Shown here piece after piece: positions 1 to 8,849 of a stretch of DNA of 33,238 nucleotides; position 1 is the first letter of the stretch; the number at the start of each line of letters is the position of its first letter. Position numbers and translations under genes: made by a program. Source of the stretch: an uncultured Paracoccaceae bacterium (lineage in GTDB: Bacteria; Pseudomonadota; Alphaproteobacteria; Rhodobacterales; Rhodobacteraceae). The stretch spans positions 1 to 33,238 of the forward strand of contig CAMZLM010000091.1 in the NCBI GenBank assembly GCA_947311485.1, read 5' to 3'. The notes beneath the pieces are model-generated. The model ran no database searches. It was not told the origin of the DNA and saw only the letters and a list, made by a program, of their open reading frames with translations.

Positions 1-36
1 GCACCCGCCAAAGCTACTCGCTAAAAGCCGCCTCAC

Positions 37-112
37 GGGTGATTAGCTCAGTTGGTAGAGCGCTTCGTTTACACCGAAGATGTCAGGAGTTCGAGTCTCT
101 TATCACCCACCA
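37..112 (+). tRNA. tRNA-Val (anticodon TAC), CCA end encoded
   Basis: GGGTGAT...ATCACCC acceptor pairing; D-arm TAGCTCAGTTGGTAGAGC; anticodon stem CTTCG-TTTACAC-CGAAG with anticodon TAC; T-loop GTTCGAGTC; 3' ACCA. Confidence 0.95.
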
Positions 113-183
113 TTTTCCTTTCTCGTCACGATAAACCCGGTTTTGGCTCTGGCCATTCGCTGGACAATGGGTAACATGCGCCC

Positions 184-1068
184 ATGATAAATTTACCCAC
201 GTCGATTGATGAAACGCAGGCGCTTTTGAGCCGCGAAAACTATGTCTGTGATCGGGCCTTGGCCACGCTGGTTTATCTGGCGCTAACGTTGCATCGCCCC
301 ATTTTCCTTGAGGGAGAAGCGGGTGTTGGTAAAACCGAGCTGGCCAAAGTTGTGGCAAAATCTCTGGGGCGCCGTTTGATCCGTTTGCAATGCTACGAGG
401 GATTGGACGCCAGCACCGCAGTCTATGAATGGAATTTTGCCGCCCAAATGCTGGCTCTGCGCGCGGGCGAGGAAATCGACATCTACGATGATCGTTTCTT
501 GATTCGACGTCCGTTGCTCGAGGCCATGCAACCGGATGCCGCCGGGCCGCCGGTTTTACTCATTGACGAAATTGACCGCACAGATGAACCCTTTGAGGCA
601 TTCCTGCTTGAGGCATTGTCGGATTTTCAGGTCACCATTCCCGAGCGCGGCACCATCAAGGCCCCCGAGCCGCCGATTGTGATCCTCACCTCCAACCGCA
701 CCCGCGAAGTCCACGACGCGCTGAAACGGCGCTGCCTGTACCACTGGGTTGAATACCCGAGTTTCGCGCGCGAGCTGGAAATCCTGCACGCCCGCGCACC
801 GGAGGCCGCCGAAACCCTGAGCCGTGAAGTCGTTGCTTTTGTTCAGGAATTGCGCACGGCCGACCTGTTTAAAAACCCCGGTGTTGCCGAAACCATTGAC
901 TGGGCGAAATGTCTGGTGGCGCTGGATGCGGTGGCGTTATCCCCCGAGGTCATCGCCGATACATTGGGGGCGGTTCTTAAATATCAGGATGATATCGCCA
1001 AAATCGCCGGCTCCGAAGCCACCCGTATTCTGAATTCGGCCCGCGCAGAATTGCGCCAGCGGCAATGA
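184..1068 (+). CDS. coxD: MoxR-family AAA+ ATPase, CoxD-like maturation factor
   Basis: 294 aa; Walker A GEAGVGKTE, Walker B VLLIDEIDR; first gene of a cluster with VWA, XdhC and CODH-like subunits. Confidence 0.85.
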   Translation: MINLPTSIDETQALLSRENYVCDRALATLVYLALTLHRPIFLEGEAGVGKTELAKVVAKSLGRRLIRLQCYEGLDASTAVYEWNFAAQMLALRAGEEIDIYDDRFLIRRPLLEAMQPDAAGPPVLLIDEIDRTDEPFEAFLLEALSDFQVTIPERGTIKAPEPPIVILTSNRTREVHDALKRRCLYHWVEYPSFARELEILHARAPEAAETLSREVVAFVQELRTADLFKNPGVAETIDWAKCLVALDAVALSPEVIADTLGAVLKYQDDIAKIAGSEATRILNSARAELRQRQ

Positions 1069-2285
1069 GTGCCTTGGCAGAGGGGCGGCTGGAGCAAAAC
1101 ATCGTCTATTTCTGCCGCGCCCTGCGCCGTGCCGGTGTCGCGGTGGGACCGGCGCAAACACTGGATGCAGTGCGCGCGATCGAGGCCGCCGGTTTCACCC
1201 GTCGGGGCGACTTTTACACCATTCTGCGGGCCTGCCTGATTACCCGTGTGGAACATCTGGATATTTTCGACCGGCTATTTCACATGTTTTGGCGTGATCC
1301 GGAATTTCTCGACAAAATGATGTCAATGATGCTGCCGGCCCTGCAGCGCGAAAGCGAGTCAAAAGCAGCCAAGGCCGCGCGTAAACGGGCGGCGGAATCA
1401 TTGGTGGAAGGCGCGCCCCAGGCTGTGCCGCCGCGGGAACAGGATGACGAGCTTGAGGTCGATGCCAAATTCACCGTGAGCGCCAATGAACGTTTGAAAG
1501 CGATGGATTTCGAGCAGATGAGCAACGCGGAAATGGCCGAGGCCAAAACCGCCCTGACGCGGATGACCCTGCCGATCAAACCGCTGCAAAGCCGCCGGTT
1601 GAGGCCCGCAATTAACGGGCGGCAGATGGATGCGCGTGCCACGTTTCGCCAGATGATGCGACAGGGCGGTGAAATCACCCGACTGCCGCGCAAGACCCCG
1701 AAACAGCGCTATCCCGATCTGGTGGCGCTGTGTGATATTTCCGGTTCCTGTTCGGTTTATGCGCGCATGTTCATGCATTTTTTGCATTCGGTGGCGCGTA
1801 CCAAAGGCGCGGGCTGGGCGCGGGTGCATGGCTTTACCTTTGGCACGCGCCTGACAAATATCACCCGCAATCTGAACCTGCGTGATCCGGATGCGGCACT
1901 GGATGCCGTCGGGCAACAGGCGCAGGATTGGGATGGTGGCACCCGCATTGGGACCTGTCTGGCGGATTTCAACCGCCACTGGTCCCGCCGCGTTTTGTCG
2001 CGCGGGGCAGTGGTTTTGCTGATCACGGACGGATTGGAACGCGACGGGCTGGACCAGCTGGCGCAACAGGCAGAACGGTTGCAGTTATCGGCAAAACAGG
2101 TGATCTGGCTGAACCCGCTGCTGCGCTGGGACGGGTTTTCGCCGTTGGCACAGGGGATCCGCACGCTGTTGCCTCTGGTGGACAGCTTTCATTCTTGCCA
2201 TAATCTGAACAGTTTGCAGGACCTTGCCGGCGCGTTGTCAAATGACGGGCAGGGTGAAAAACAACGGATGATGAGGATGCTATGA
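1065..2285 (+). CDS. coxE: VWA-domain protein, CoxE-like
   Basis: 406 aa; MIDAS-like DISGSCS and ITDGLERD; 4-nt ATGA overlap with the preceding gene. Confidence 0.85.
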   Translation: MSALAEGRLEQNIVYFCRALRRAGVAVGPAQTLDAVRAIEAAGFTRRGDFYTILRACLITRVEHLDIFDRLFHMFWRDPEFLDKMMSMMLPALQRESESKAAKAARKRAAESLVEGAPQAVPPREQDDELEVDAKFTVSANERLKAMDFEQMSNAEMAEAKTALTRMTLPIKPLQSRRLRPAINGRQMDARATFRQMMRQGGEITRLPRKTPKQRYPDLVALCDISGSCSVYARMFMHFLHSVARTKGAGWARVHGFTFGTRLTNITRNLNLRDPDAALDAVGQQAQDWDGGTRIGTCLADFNRHWSRRVLSRGAVVLLITDGLERDGLDQLAQQAERLQLSAKQVIWLNPLLRWDGFSPLAQGIRTLLPLVDSFHSCHNLNSLQDLAGALSNDGQGEKQRMMRML

Positions 2286-3262
2286 GCGATCAGGACGAAA
2301 TTTTGCACGTGGCGCTGGACTATCTGGAACAGGGCCACGAGGTGGCGCTGGCAACGGTGATTGAAACCTGGGGGTCCAGCCCGCGCCCGGTGGGGGCACA
2401 GTTGGCGATCCGTGCCGATGGTGTTTTCATGGGGTCGGTATCGGGCGGTTGCGTCGAAGGGGCCGTTGTGGGCGAAGCACAAGAGGCGCTCGCGGATGGC
2501 CAGTGCCGCGTGCTGGAATACGGGGTGTCTGACGAGCAGGTTTTTGCGGTCGGGCTGGCATGTGGAGGAACCATCAAAGTGCTGGTGGAACCGATCGGCA
2601 AGGGGCAGGGACCGGGGATTGCCGTTCTGGAATATCTGGCGGCGCGGCGTGCGGAGCGGGATCCGGTGGGCTATCAGGTCAATCTGAAAACATGGGAACG
2701 CGCCCTTGTTGAACCCGCCGATATGCCGGAGCGTTTCACCAAAGATCGTTCCGGTCTGGATGGTGATGTATTTACCCTGATTTCCAACCCTCCCTTGCGC
2801 ATGGCGATTGTCGGGGCGGTGCATATTGCACAGGCCCTTGTGCCGATGGCAAAGCAGGCGGGCTATGCGGTGACCCTGATTGATCCGCGCGAAGGTTTTG
2901 CCCATGCGGCGCGGTTTCCGGATCAAACCGTGGTGTCCGATTGGCCCGACGAGGCCCTGCGCGCGCTTGTCCCCGATGCGCGCACGGCGGTTGTCACCCT
3001 GTCACATGATCCGAAAATTGATACTCCCGCACTGGAGGTCGCCCTGAACAGCGCAGCGTTTTATATTGGATCGCTTGGATCAAAACGCACCCATGGCAAA
3101 CGGGTTTCGGCGTTGACGGATCTGGGGTTTGATGCCCCCGCCATTGCCCGGATTCACGGGCCGGTCGGGTTGAACATCGGTGCGGCAACGCCGGCGGAAA
3201 TCGCGGTGTCTATTCTGGCCGAGATCACGCAAACCCTGCGCCAACCGGATACGCGGAAATGA
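2282..3262 (+). CDS. XdhC/CoxF-family molybdenum hydroxylase accessory protein
   Basis: 326 aa; VIETWGSSPRPVGAQLAI and SGGCVEGAVV N-terminal motifs, Rossmann-like C-terminal half (AIVGAVHIAQALVPMAKQAGYAVTLIDPR), YIGSLGSKRTH; ATGA overlap with coxE-like gene. Confidence 0.85.
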   Translation: MSDQDEILHVALDYLEQGHEVALATVIETWGSSPRPVGAQLAIRADGVFMGSVSGGCVEGAVVGEAQEALADGQCRVLEYGVSDEQVFAVGLACGGTIKVLVEPIGKGQGPGIAVLEYLAARRAERDPVGYQVNLKTWERALVEPADMPERFTKDRSGLDGDVFTLISNPPLRMAIVGAVHIAQALVPMAKQAGYAVTLIDPREGFAHAARFPDQTVVSDWPDEALRALVPDARTAVVTLSHDPKIDTPALEVALNSAAFYIGSLGSKRTHGKRVSALTDLGFDAPAIARIHGPVGLNIGAATPAEIAVSILAEITQTLRQPDTRK

Positions 3263-4875
3263 AATTCGGCCCGCTGGATGTAACACAGGCCAAAGGGGCC
3301 ATTCTGGCCCATTCCCAACGGGTTGCTGGGCGGCATTTTGCCAAGGGATCGGTGCTGGAGCAGGCGGATTTGGCGTTTCTTCGGGAACATGGCGTGCAAC
3401 AGGTGGTGGTCGCCCGTTTGGGGCCGGATGATCTGGATGAAAATACGGCAGCGGCGGCTTTGGCGGCTGGGCTGGAGGGGGTGCATATCTCCGTGACCGA
3501 ACCCTTTGCAGGGCGGGTCAATTTGATTGCCAAAACAGCGGGGGTGCTGACGATAGATACGGCGGCGGTGGAGCAGCTTAATCTTGTGGACGAGGCAATC
3601 ACGCTGGCCACTTTGCGTTCTCATGTGCCAGTGCGGGAGGGTGCGCTTCTGGCGACGTTCAAGATCATCCCGTATGGTGTTGATAAAAAACATGTTATGT
3701 CCGCAAAGTCGGCAATATCCGGGGCGTGTATAAATCTGCATCCCTATCAGGCAGGTGTGGCCGATTTGATCCTGACCCGCACCAGTGGCTTCAAACAATC
3801 CTTGCTGGACAAAGGCCGCGCGGCGGTTGCGCGCCGTTTTGCGGCTTTGGGCTGGCATCTTGGCCGCGTGAAAATCGTGACGCATGAACAAGAGGCGGTG
3901 ACGGCTGCTTTGAAAACCTGTGACGGGGATATGGTGTTGATCCTCGGGGCTTCGGCCACATCGGACCGACAGGACGTGGCACCGGCAGCGGTGGTTTCTG
4001 CGGGGGGGCGGATTGATCGTTTCGGGATGCCGGTTGATCCGGGTAATTTGTTATTTATCGGGGCCTTACACGACAAAGCTGTTGTTGGTTTGCCGGGCTG
4101 TGTGCGGGCACCGGCGTTGAACGGGGCGGACTGGATCTTGGCGCGACTGGCTTGTGGATTGCCGGTGGGCAACGGCGAAATCGCGGGCATGGGCGTGGGG
4201 GGCTTGCTGAAGGAAATTCCCGAACGCCAGCAACCGCGCCGCGCACGCGGGCCTGTGGCCAGGGGCAAGGTCGAGCTGGTGTTGCTCGCTGCCGGAAAAT
4301 CCAGCCGCATGTGCGGGCAAAACAAGATGTTGCGCCCGATTGACGGCGAACCGATGTTGCGCCGCGCCGCGCGTGTGGCGCTGGCCAGCAAGGCCGCCAG
4401 GGTCCATGTCGTCCTGCCGCCGGATGCGCCTGAACATGCTGCTGCCCTGCAAGGGTTGGATGTACAGGTGGTTGTGGCACAGGAAGCACGGCTGGGATTG
4501 TCGGCTTCGGTTCGGGCCGGAATTACGGCAGTATCACCGGATTGCGCAGCAGTGGTGATGGCGCTTGCAGATATGCCGGAGGTCTCTGCGGACCATTTTG
4601 ACGCATTGATGGATGCTTATGACCCTGAAAAGGAACGTTTTATTGTGGTGCCGCTGGCCCCGAACGGCAAACGCGGCAATCCGGCGCTATTTGACCGGCG
4701 CTATTTCGAAGCCCTGACCAATTTGCAAGGTGACCGTGGAGCCAAACCGATTATTGAACAGGCGGCGGGAGCTGTCACGACGGTGGCGATGGATGCGGCG
4801 GTGCTGCTGGATCTGGACACACCGGAGGCCTGGACCCTGTGGGAAACTGGCCGAAACGAAGTTGACAAAAGTTAG
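3259..4875 (+). CDS. Fused molybdopterin-binding domain / MocA-like nucleotidyltransferase (putative Moco cytidylyltransferase)
   Basis: 538 aa; N-terminal MoeA/MogA-like molybdopterin-binding region; C-terminal [21 protein letters not shown] and [10 protein letters not shown] nucleotidyltransferase motifs; ATGA overlap with XdhC-like gene. Confidence 0.8.
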   Translation: MKFGPLDVTQAKGAILAHSQRVAGRHFAKGSVLEQADLAFLREHGVQQVVVARLGPDDLDENTAAAALAAGLEGVHISVTEPFAGRVNLIAKTAGVLTIDTAAVEQLNLVDEAITLATLRSHVPVREGALLATFKIIPYGVDKKHVMSAKSAISGACINLHPYQAGVADLILTRTSGFKQSLLDKGRAAVARRFAALGWHLGRVKIVTHEQEAVTAALKTCDGDMVLILGASATSDRQDVAPAAVVSAGGRIDRFGMPVDPGNLLFIGALHDKAVVGLPGCVRAPALNGADWILARLACGLPVGNGEIAGMGVGGLLKEIPERQQPRRARGPVARGKVELVLLAAGKSSRMCGQNKMLRPIDGEPMLRRAARVALASKAARVHVVLPPDAPEHAAALQGLDVQVVVAQEARLGLSASVRAGITAVSPDCAAVVMALADMPEVSADHFDALMDAYDPEKERFIVVPLAPNGKRGNPALFDRRYFEALTNLQGDRGAKPIIEQAAGAVTTVAMDAAVLLDLDTPEAWTLWETGRNEVDKS

Positions 4876-5040
4876 CACGCCCTGACAAAACACGAAATTT
4901 TTAACGGCACAATGGCCGACTACCCTTGCTCTGAAACGGTTTTCCACCTTAGAGTGACACACGCCCACGAGAAAAGTCACGTGCGACAGGTATTTTTTGT
5001 GGGGAATGGTTAAAAAAACAACAAAAAAACCAACGCTCTG

Positions 5041-5045
5041 GGAGG
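5041..5045 (+). promoter_or_regulatory. Shine-Dalgarno of coxS
   Basis: GGAGG five nt upstream of ATG 5051. Confidence 0.7.
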
Positions 5046-5050
5046 AATAC

Positions 5051-5533
5051 ATGACCAAAATTTCGATGACCGTGAACGACAAGGCCGTTTCGCGCGATGT
5101 TCCCGACAATACGTTATTGGTGGAATTTATCCGCGAAAACCTGCGTTTGACCGGCACACATGTGGGCTGCGACACCAGCCAATGCGGCGCTTGCGTTGTG
5201 CATGTGGATGGTAAGGCAATCAAATCCTGCACCACTCTGGCCGCCAGTGTTGACGGTGCGACCGTCACAACCGTCGAAGGATTGGCCAACGGCAAGGAAC
5301 TGCATCCGGTGCAGCAGGCGTTCAAGGACAACCACGGTTTGCAATGCGGATTTTGTACCCCGGGCATGATCATGAGCGCCACAGACATGATTGCACGCTA
5401 TCAAGCGAGCGGTGAGGAACTGACCGAAGCCGCCATTCGCCACGAACTGGAAGGCAACATCTGTCGCTGCACCGGTTATCACAACATCGTAAAGTCCATT
5501 CAGGACGCAGCAGCCAAAATGGCAAACGCTTGA
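5051..5533 (+). CDS. coxS: Aerobic-type CO dehydrogenase small subunit, 2Fe-2S protein
   Basis: About 160 aa from ATG 5051; [16 protein letters not shown] and [10 protein letters not shown]...[13 protein letters not shown] iron-sulfur motifs. The ORF track start at 4997 is upstream of the SD-supported ATG. Confidence 0.93.
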   Translation: MTKISMTVNDKAVSRDVPDNTLLVEFIRENLRLTGTHVGCDTSQCGACVVHVDGKAIKSCTTLAASVDGATVTTVEGLANGKELHPVQQAFKDNHGLQCGFCTPGMIMSATDMIARYQASGEELTEAAIRHELEGNICRCTGYHNIVKSIQDAAAKMANA

Positions 5534-5546
5534 GGGGGCGAATGAT

Positions 5547-7907
5547 ATGACTGAAGGAATTGGCGCCCGTGTCCTGCGCAAAGAGGACAAACGATTTATC
5601 ACCGGCAAAGGCAAATACACCGATGATATCAAAATGGAAAACCAGGCCTACGCAGCCTTTGTCCGCAGCCCGCATGCCCATGCCAAGGTAACCGGCATCA
5701 ATGCCGATGCGGCCAAGGCCATGCCCGGTGTCGAGGCGGTTCTGACCGGTCCCGAACTGGTGGCAGATGAAATCGGCAACATCATTTGTGGCTGGGCTGT
5801 CAGCTCCAAGGACGGCAGCCCGATGAACATGGGCGCGTGGTCCGCGCTGGCCACGGATACCGTACGCTATGTGGGGGATGCGGTTGCGGTTGTTATCGCT
5901 GACAGCATCGCCGAAGCAGAAGCCGCCGCCGAAGCGGTTGAGGTCAGCTATGAGGAACTGCCCGTGGTGGTGGGTTCCGTCAAAGCCCTTGCCGATGGCG
6001 CGCCGCAAATCCATGAAAACGCCCCGAACAACATGATCTTTGATTGGGAAATCGGCGAAGAAGCCGCCACGGATGCCGCCCTCGCCGGTGCGGCCCATGT
6101 CACCAAGCTGGACATCGTCAACAACCGCCTGTCGCCAAATGCGATGGAACCGCGCGCCGCGATTGCCACCTATGACGAGGCCGAGGAACATTACACCCTT
6201 TATACCACCTCGCAAAACCCGCATGTGGCGCGTCTGGTGTTATCGGCGTTTTACAACGTGGCACCGGAAAACAAGCTGCGCGTGATTGCGCCCGATGTTG
6301 GCGGTGGTTTCGGGTCCAAAATCTATATCTACCCCGAAGAAATCGTTTGCCTCTGGGCGTCGATGAAAACCAACCGTTCGGTGAAATGGACATCGACCCG
6401 CGCCGAAGCCTTCCTGACCGACGCCCATGGCCGTGACCATGTGACAACGGCCACCATGGGTTTTGACGCCGGCGGTAAAATTGTCGGGCTGAAGGTGGAC
6501 ACCAAGGCAAACCTCGGTGCTTATATGTCGCTGTTTTCCTCGGCCACGCCAACCTATCTGTACGCAACCCTTTTATCGGGCCAGTACAATATCGAAAACG
6601 TGTATTGCAACGTCAAGGCGGTGTACACCAACACGGTGCCGGTTGATGCCTATCGCGGGGCAGGGCGGCCAGAGGCCTCCTATGTCATGGAGCGCCTGAT
6701 GGAAACAGCAGCGCGTGAAATGGGCATGTCGCCGGCGGATTTGCGGTTGAAAAACTTCATCACCGAATTCCCGCACCAGACGCCTGTGATCATGGCCTAT
6801 GATTCCGGCGATTTCGCCGCCAATCAGAAACAGGCGATGGAAGCCGCCGATTATGCCGGTTTCGAAGCCCGCCGCGAAGAGGCCGCCAAACGCGGCAAAC
6901 TGCGCGGTATCGGCTTTTCCAACTACATCGAGGCCTGCGGCATCGCGCCATCGGCGGCGGTGGGATCGCTCGGGGCCGGTGTTGGTCTGTGGGAATCTGC
7001 CGAAGTGCGGGTGAACGCCGTCGGCACAATCGAAATCCTGACCGGCTCTCACAGCCACGGACAGGGCCATGAAACCACCTTTGCCCAGGTCGTCGCGGAT
7101 CGTTTCGATCTGCCGCTCGACGGTATTTCCGTGGTGCATGGCGACACCGACAAGGTGCAAATGGGCATGGGCACATACGGCTCTCGCTCCGGTGCGGTTG
7201 GCATGTCGGCCATCGTCAAGGCACTGGACAAGGTAGAAGCCAAGGTCAAGAAACTGGCCGCGCACACGTTGGAGGCCTCCGAAGACGACATCGTGATCGA
7301 AGGCGGTGCCGTCAAGGTCGCCGGCACCGATAAACAGATGCTCTGGCATGAAGTCGGTCTTGCCGCCTACCTCGCCCATAACCTGCCCGAGGGTATGGAG
7401 CCGGGCCTCAAGGAAGGCGCGTTTTATGACCCGACCAACTTTACCTTTCCGGCAGGCTGTTACATTTGCGAAGTCGAGGTGGACCCGGATACCGGAACCA
7501 CCGAGATCGTGCAATTCGTGGCATCTGATGATTTCGGCACCATCGTCAACCCGATGATCGTCGAAGGTCAGGTTCATGGCGGCATTGGTCAAGGCATCGG
7601 TCAGGCACTGCTGGAAGGCGTGGTCTATGATGACGCGGGACAGTTGTTGTCCGGTTCCTACATGGATTACACCATGCCGCGGGCCTCTGATTTGCCGAGC
7701 TTCTCTGTGCACCACCAGTCCACCGTTTGTCCGGGCAACCCCATGGGGATGAAAGGCTGCGGCGAAGCCGGCGCAATCGGGTCACCCCCTGCGGTGATCA
7801 ACGCGATCACCGATGCGATCGGCAACAATGACCTGTCAATGCCGGCCACACCATCCAAAGTCTGGGCCGCAATTCAGGCCGCAAACGCTGCCACCGCAGC
7901 AGAATAA
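5547..7907 (+). CDS. coxL: Form II CO dehydrogenase-like large (molybdopterin) subunit
   Basis: 786 aa; xanthine-dehydrogenase-family Moco-binding subunit; active-site motif AYRGAGR at nt 6648-6668 (form II, not the form I AYXCSFR); C-terminal GMKGCGEAGAIGSPPAV. Confidence 0.93.
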   Translation: MTEGIGARVLRKEDKRFITGKGKYTDDIKMENQAYAAFVRSPHAHAKVTGINADAAKAMPGVEAVLTGPELVADEIGNIICGWAVSSKDGSPMNMGAWSALATDTVRYVGDAVAVVIADSIAEAEAAAEAVEVSYEELPVVVGSVKALADGAPQIHENAPNNMIFDWEIGEEAATDAALAGAAHVTKLDIVNNRLSPNAMEPRAAIATYDEAEEHYTLYTTSQNPHVARLVLSAFYNVAPENKLRVIAPDVGGGFGSKIYIYPEEIVCLWASMKTNRSVKWTSTRAEAFLTDAHGRDHVTTATMGFDAGGKIVGLKVDTKANLGAYMSLFSSATPTYLYATLLSGQYNIENVYCNVKAVYTNTVPVDAYRGAGRPEASYVMERLMETAAREMGMSPADLRLKNFITEFPHQTPVIMAYDSGDFAANQKQAMEAADYAGFEARREEAAKRGKLRGIGFSNYIEACGIAPSAAVGSLGAGVGLWESAEVRVNAVGTIEILTGSHSHGQGHETTFAQVVADRFDLPLDGISVVHGDTDKVQMGMGTYGSRSGAVGMSAIVKALDKVEAKVKKLAAHTLEASEDDIVIEGGAVKVAGTDKQMLWHEVGLAAYLAHNLPEGMEPGLKEGAFYDPTNFTFPAGCYICEVEVDPDTGTTEIVQFVASDDFGTIVNPMIVEGQVHGGIGQGIGQALLEGVVYDDAGQLLSGSYMDYTMPRASDLPSFSVHHQSTVCPGNPMGMKGCGEAGAIGSPPAVINAITDAIGNNDLSMPATPSKVWAAIQAANAATAAE

Positions 7908-7920
7908 GGGGACGTTAGAT

Positions 7921-8715
7921 ATGTTTGATACAACTTACCATCGCGCAGCTTCGGTTGCAGACGCCGCCGAAACAGCGGCCAAGGCAGACGACGCGGCATA
8001 CCTGAGCGGCGGGCAAACCCTGTTGCCGACAATGAAGCAACGGCTGGCATCGCCAAGCGACCTTGTCGACCTCAGCCAAATTGCCGAGATGCAGGGCATT
8101 TCAGTTGCCGGGGATACGGTTACCATCGGCGCGGGCACGCCCCACGCGGATGTGGCCGGTTCAACCGATGTGCAAAACGCCATTCCCGCGCTTGCGGCAC
8201 TGGCCGGCAACATCGGCGATCCTGCCGTGCGGGCGCGTGGCACCCTTGGTGGCTCCATCGCCAATAACGATCCGGCGGCGGATTATCCGGCGGCCTGTCT
8301 GGGCCTGAACGCAACCATCGTCACCAACACCCGCGAACTGGCGGCGGCGGATTTCTTTGAGGGCCTGTTTGAAACCGCTCTGGAAGAAGGCGAAATCGTC
8401 ACGGCCGTGCGCTTTCCCGTGCCAAGCCGTGCAGCCTATGCCAAATTCCCCAATCCGGCATCGCGTTATGCCATGGCGGGGGTAATGGTCGCCCAAACCG
8501 GCGACGGCGTGCGTGTTGCGGTGACAGGGGCCGGCAACGACGGTGTTTTCCGCCACGAAGCCATGGAAGCCGCGCTTGGTACCAACTGGTCTGCCGATGC
8601 ACTGGCCGATGTGTCAACCGATGCGGATGACATGCTGTCCGACATGCACGGCTCCGCCGAATACCGCGCCCATCTGGTGGGCGTGATGGCAAAACGGGCA
8701 GTTGAAAGCGCATAA
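7921..8715 (+). CDS. coxM: CO dehydrogenase-like medium subunit (FAD-binding)
   Basis: Starts MFDTTYHRAASVADA at ATG 7921; FAD-binding motifs SGGQTLLPTMKQRL and GTLGGSIANNDPAADYPAA. The ORF track start at 7813 lies inside coxL. Confidence 0.92.
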   Translation: MFDTTYHRAASVADAAETAAKADDAAYLSGGQTLLPTMKQRLASPSDLVDLSQIAEMQGISVAGDTVTIGAGTPHADVAGSTDVQNAIPALAALAGNIGDPAVRARGTLGGSIANNDPAADYPAACLGLNATIVTNTRELAAADFFEGLFETALEEGEIVTAVRFPVPSRAAYAKFPNPASRYAMAGVMVAQTGDGVRVAVTGAGNDGVFRHEAMEAALGTNWSADALADVSTDADDMLSDMHGSAEYRAHLVGVMAKRAVESA

Positions 8716-8721
8716 AACACA

Positions 8722-8747
8722 AAAGGGGGGCAAATCCGCCCCCCTTT
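8722..8747 (+). terminator. Terminator-like hairpin after coxM
   Basis: AAAGGGGGG (8722-8730) / CCCCCCTTT (8739-8747), 9-bp perfect stem, short loop, just after the coxM stop. Confidence 0.7.
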
Positions 8748-8810
8748 ACCATTCCATTTTCTCTAAATATCCCCGCCGGAGGCAAATCCGCGCGCCAGCG
8801 CTCAGAGGAA

Positions 8811-8826
8811 TGCCCCGCAAGGGGCA
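8811..8826. terminator. Small hairpin between convergent coxM and parE
   Basis: TGCCCC-GCAA-GGGGCA, 6-bp stem with GNRA-type tetraloop, followed on + by CCTTTATTTAAAA. Confidence 0.4.
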
Positions 8827-8849
8827 CCTTTATTTAAAAGAGTCCCCCC

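Noticed and set aside
6573-7715. 380-aa minus-strand ORF inside coxL
   Set aside because: Fully antisense to a confidently assigned CDS; no recognisable domain; typical shadow ORF in codon-biased GC-rich DNA.
37-8715. Idea that the cox cluster is a genomic island inserted at tRNA-Val
   Set aside because: The cluster begins about 70 nt after the tRNA, but I see no integrase and no direct repeat of the tRNA 3' end near 8715 or elsewhere in the window.
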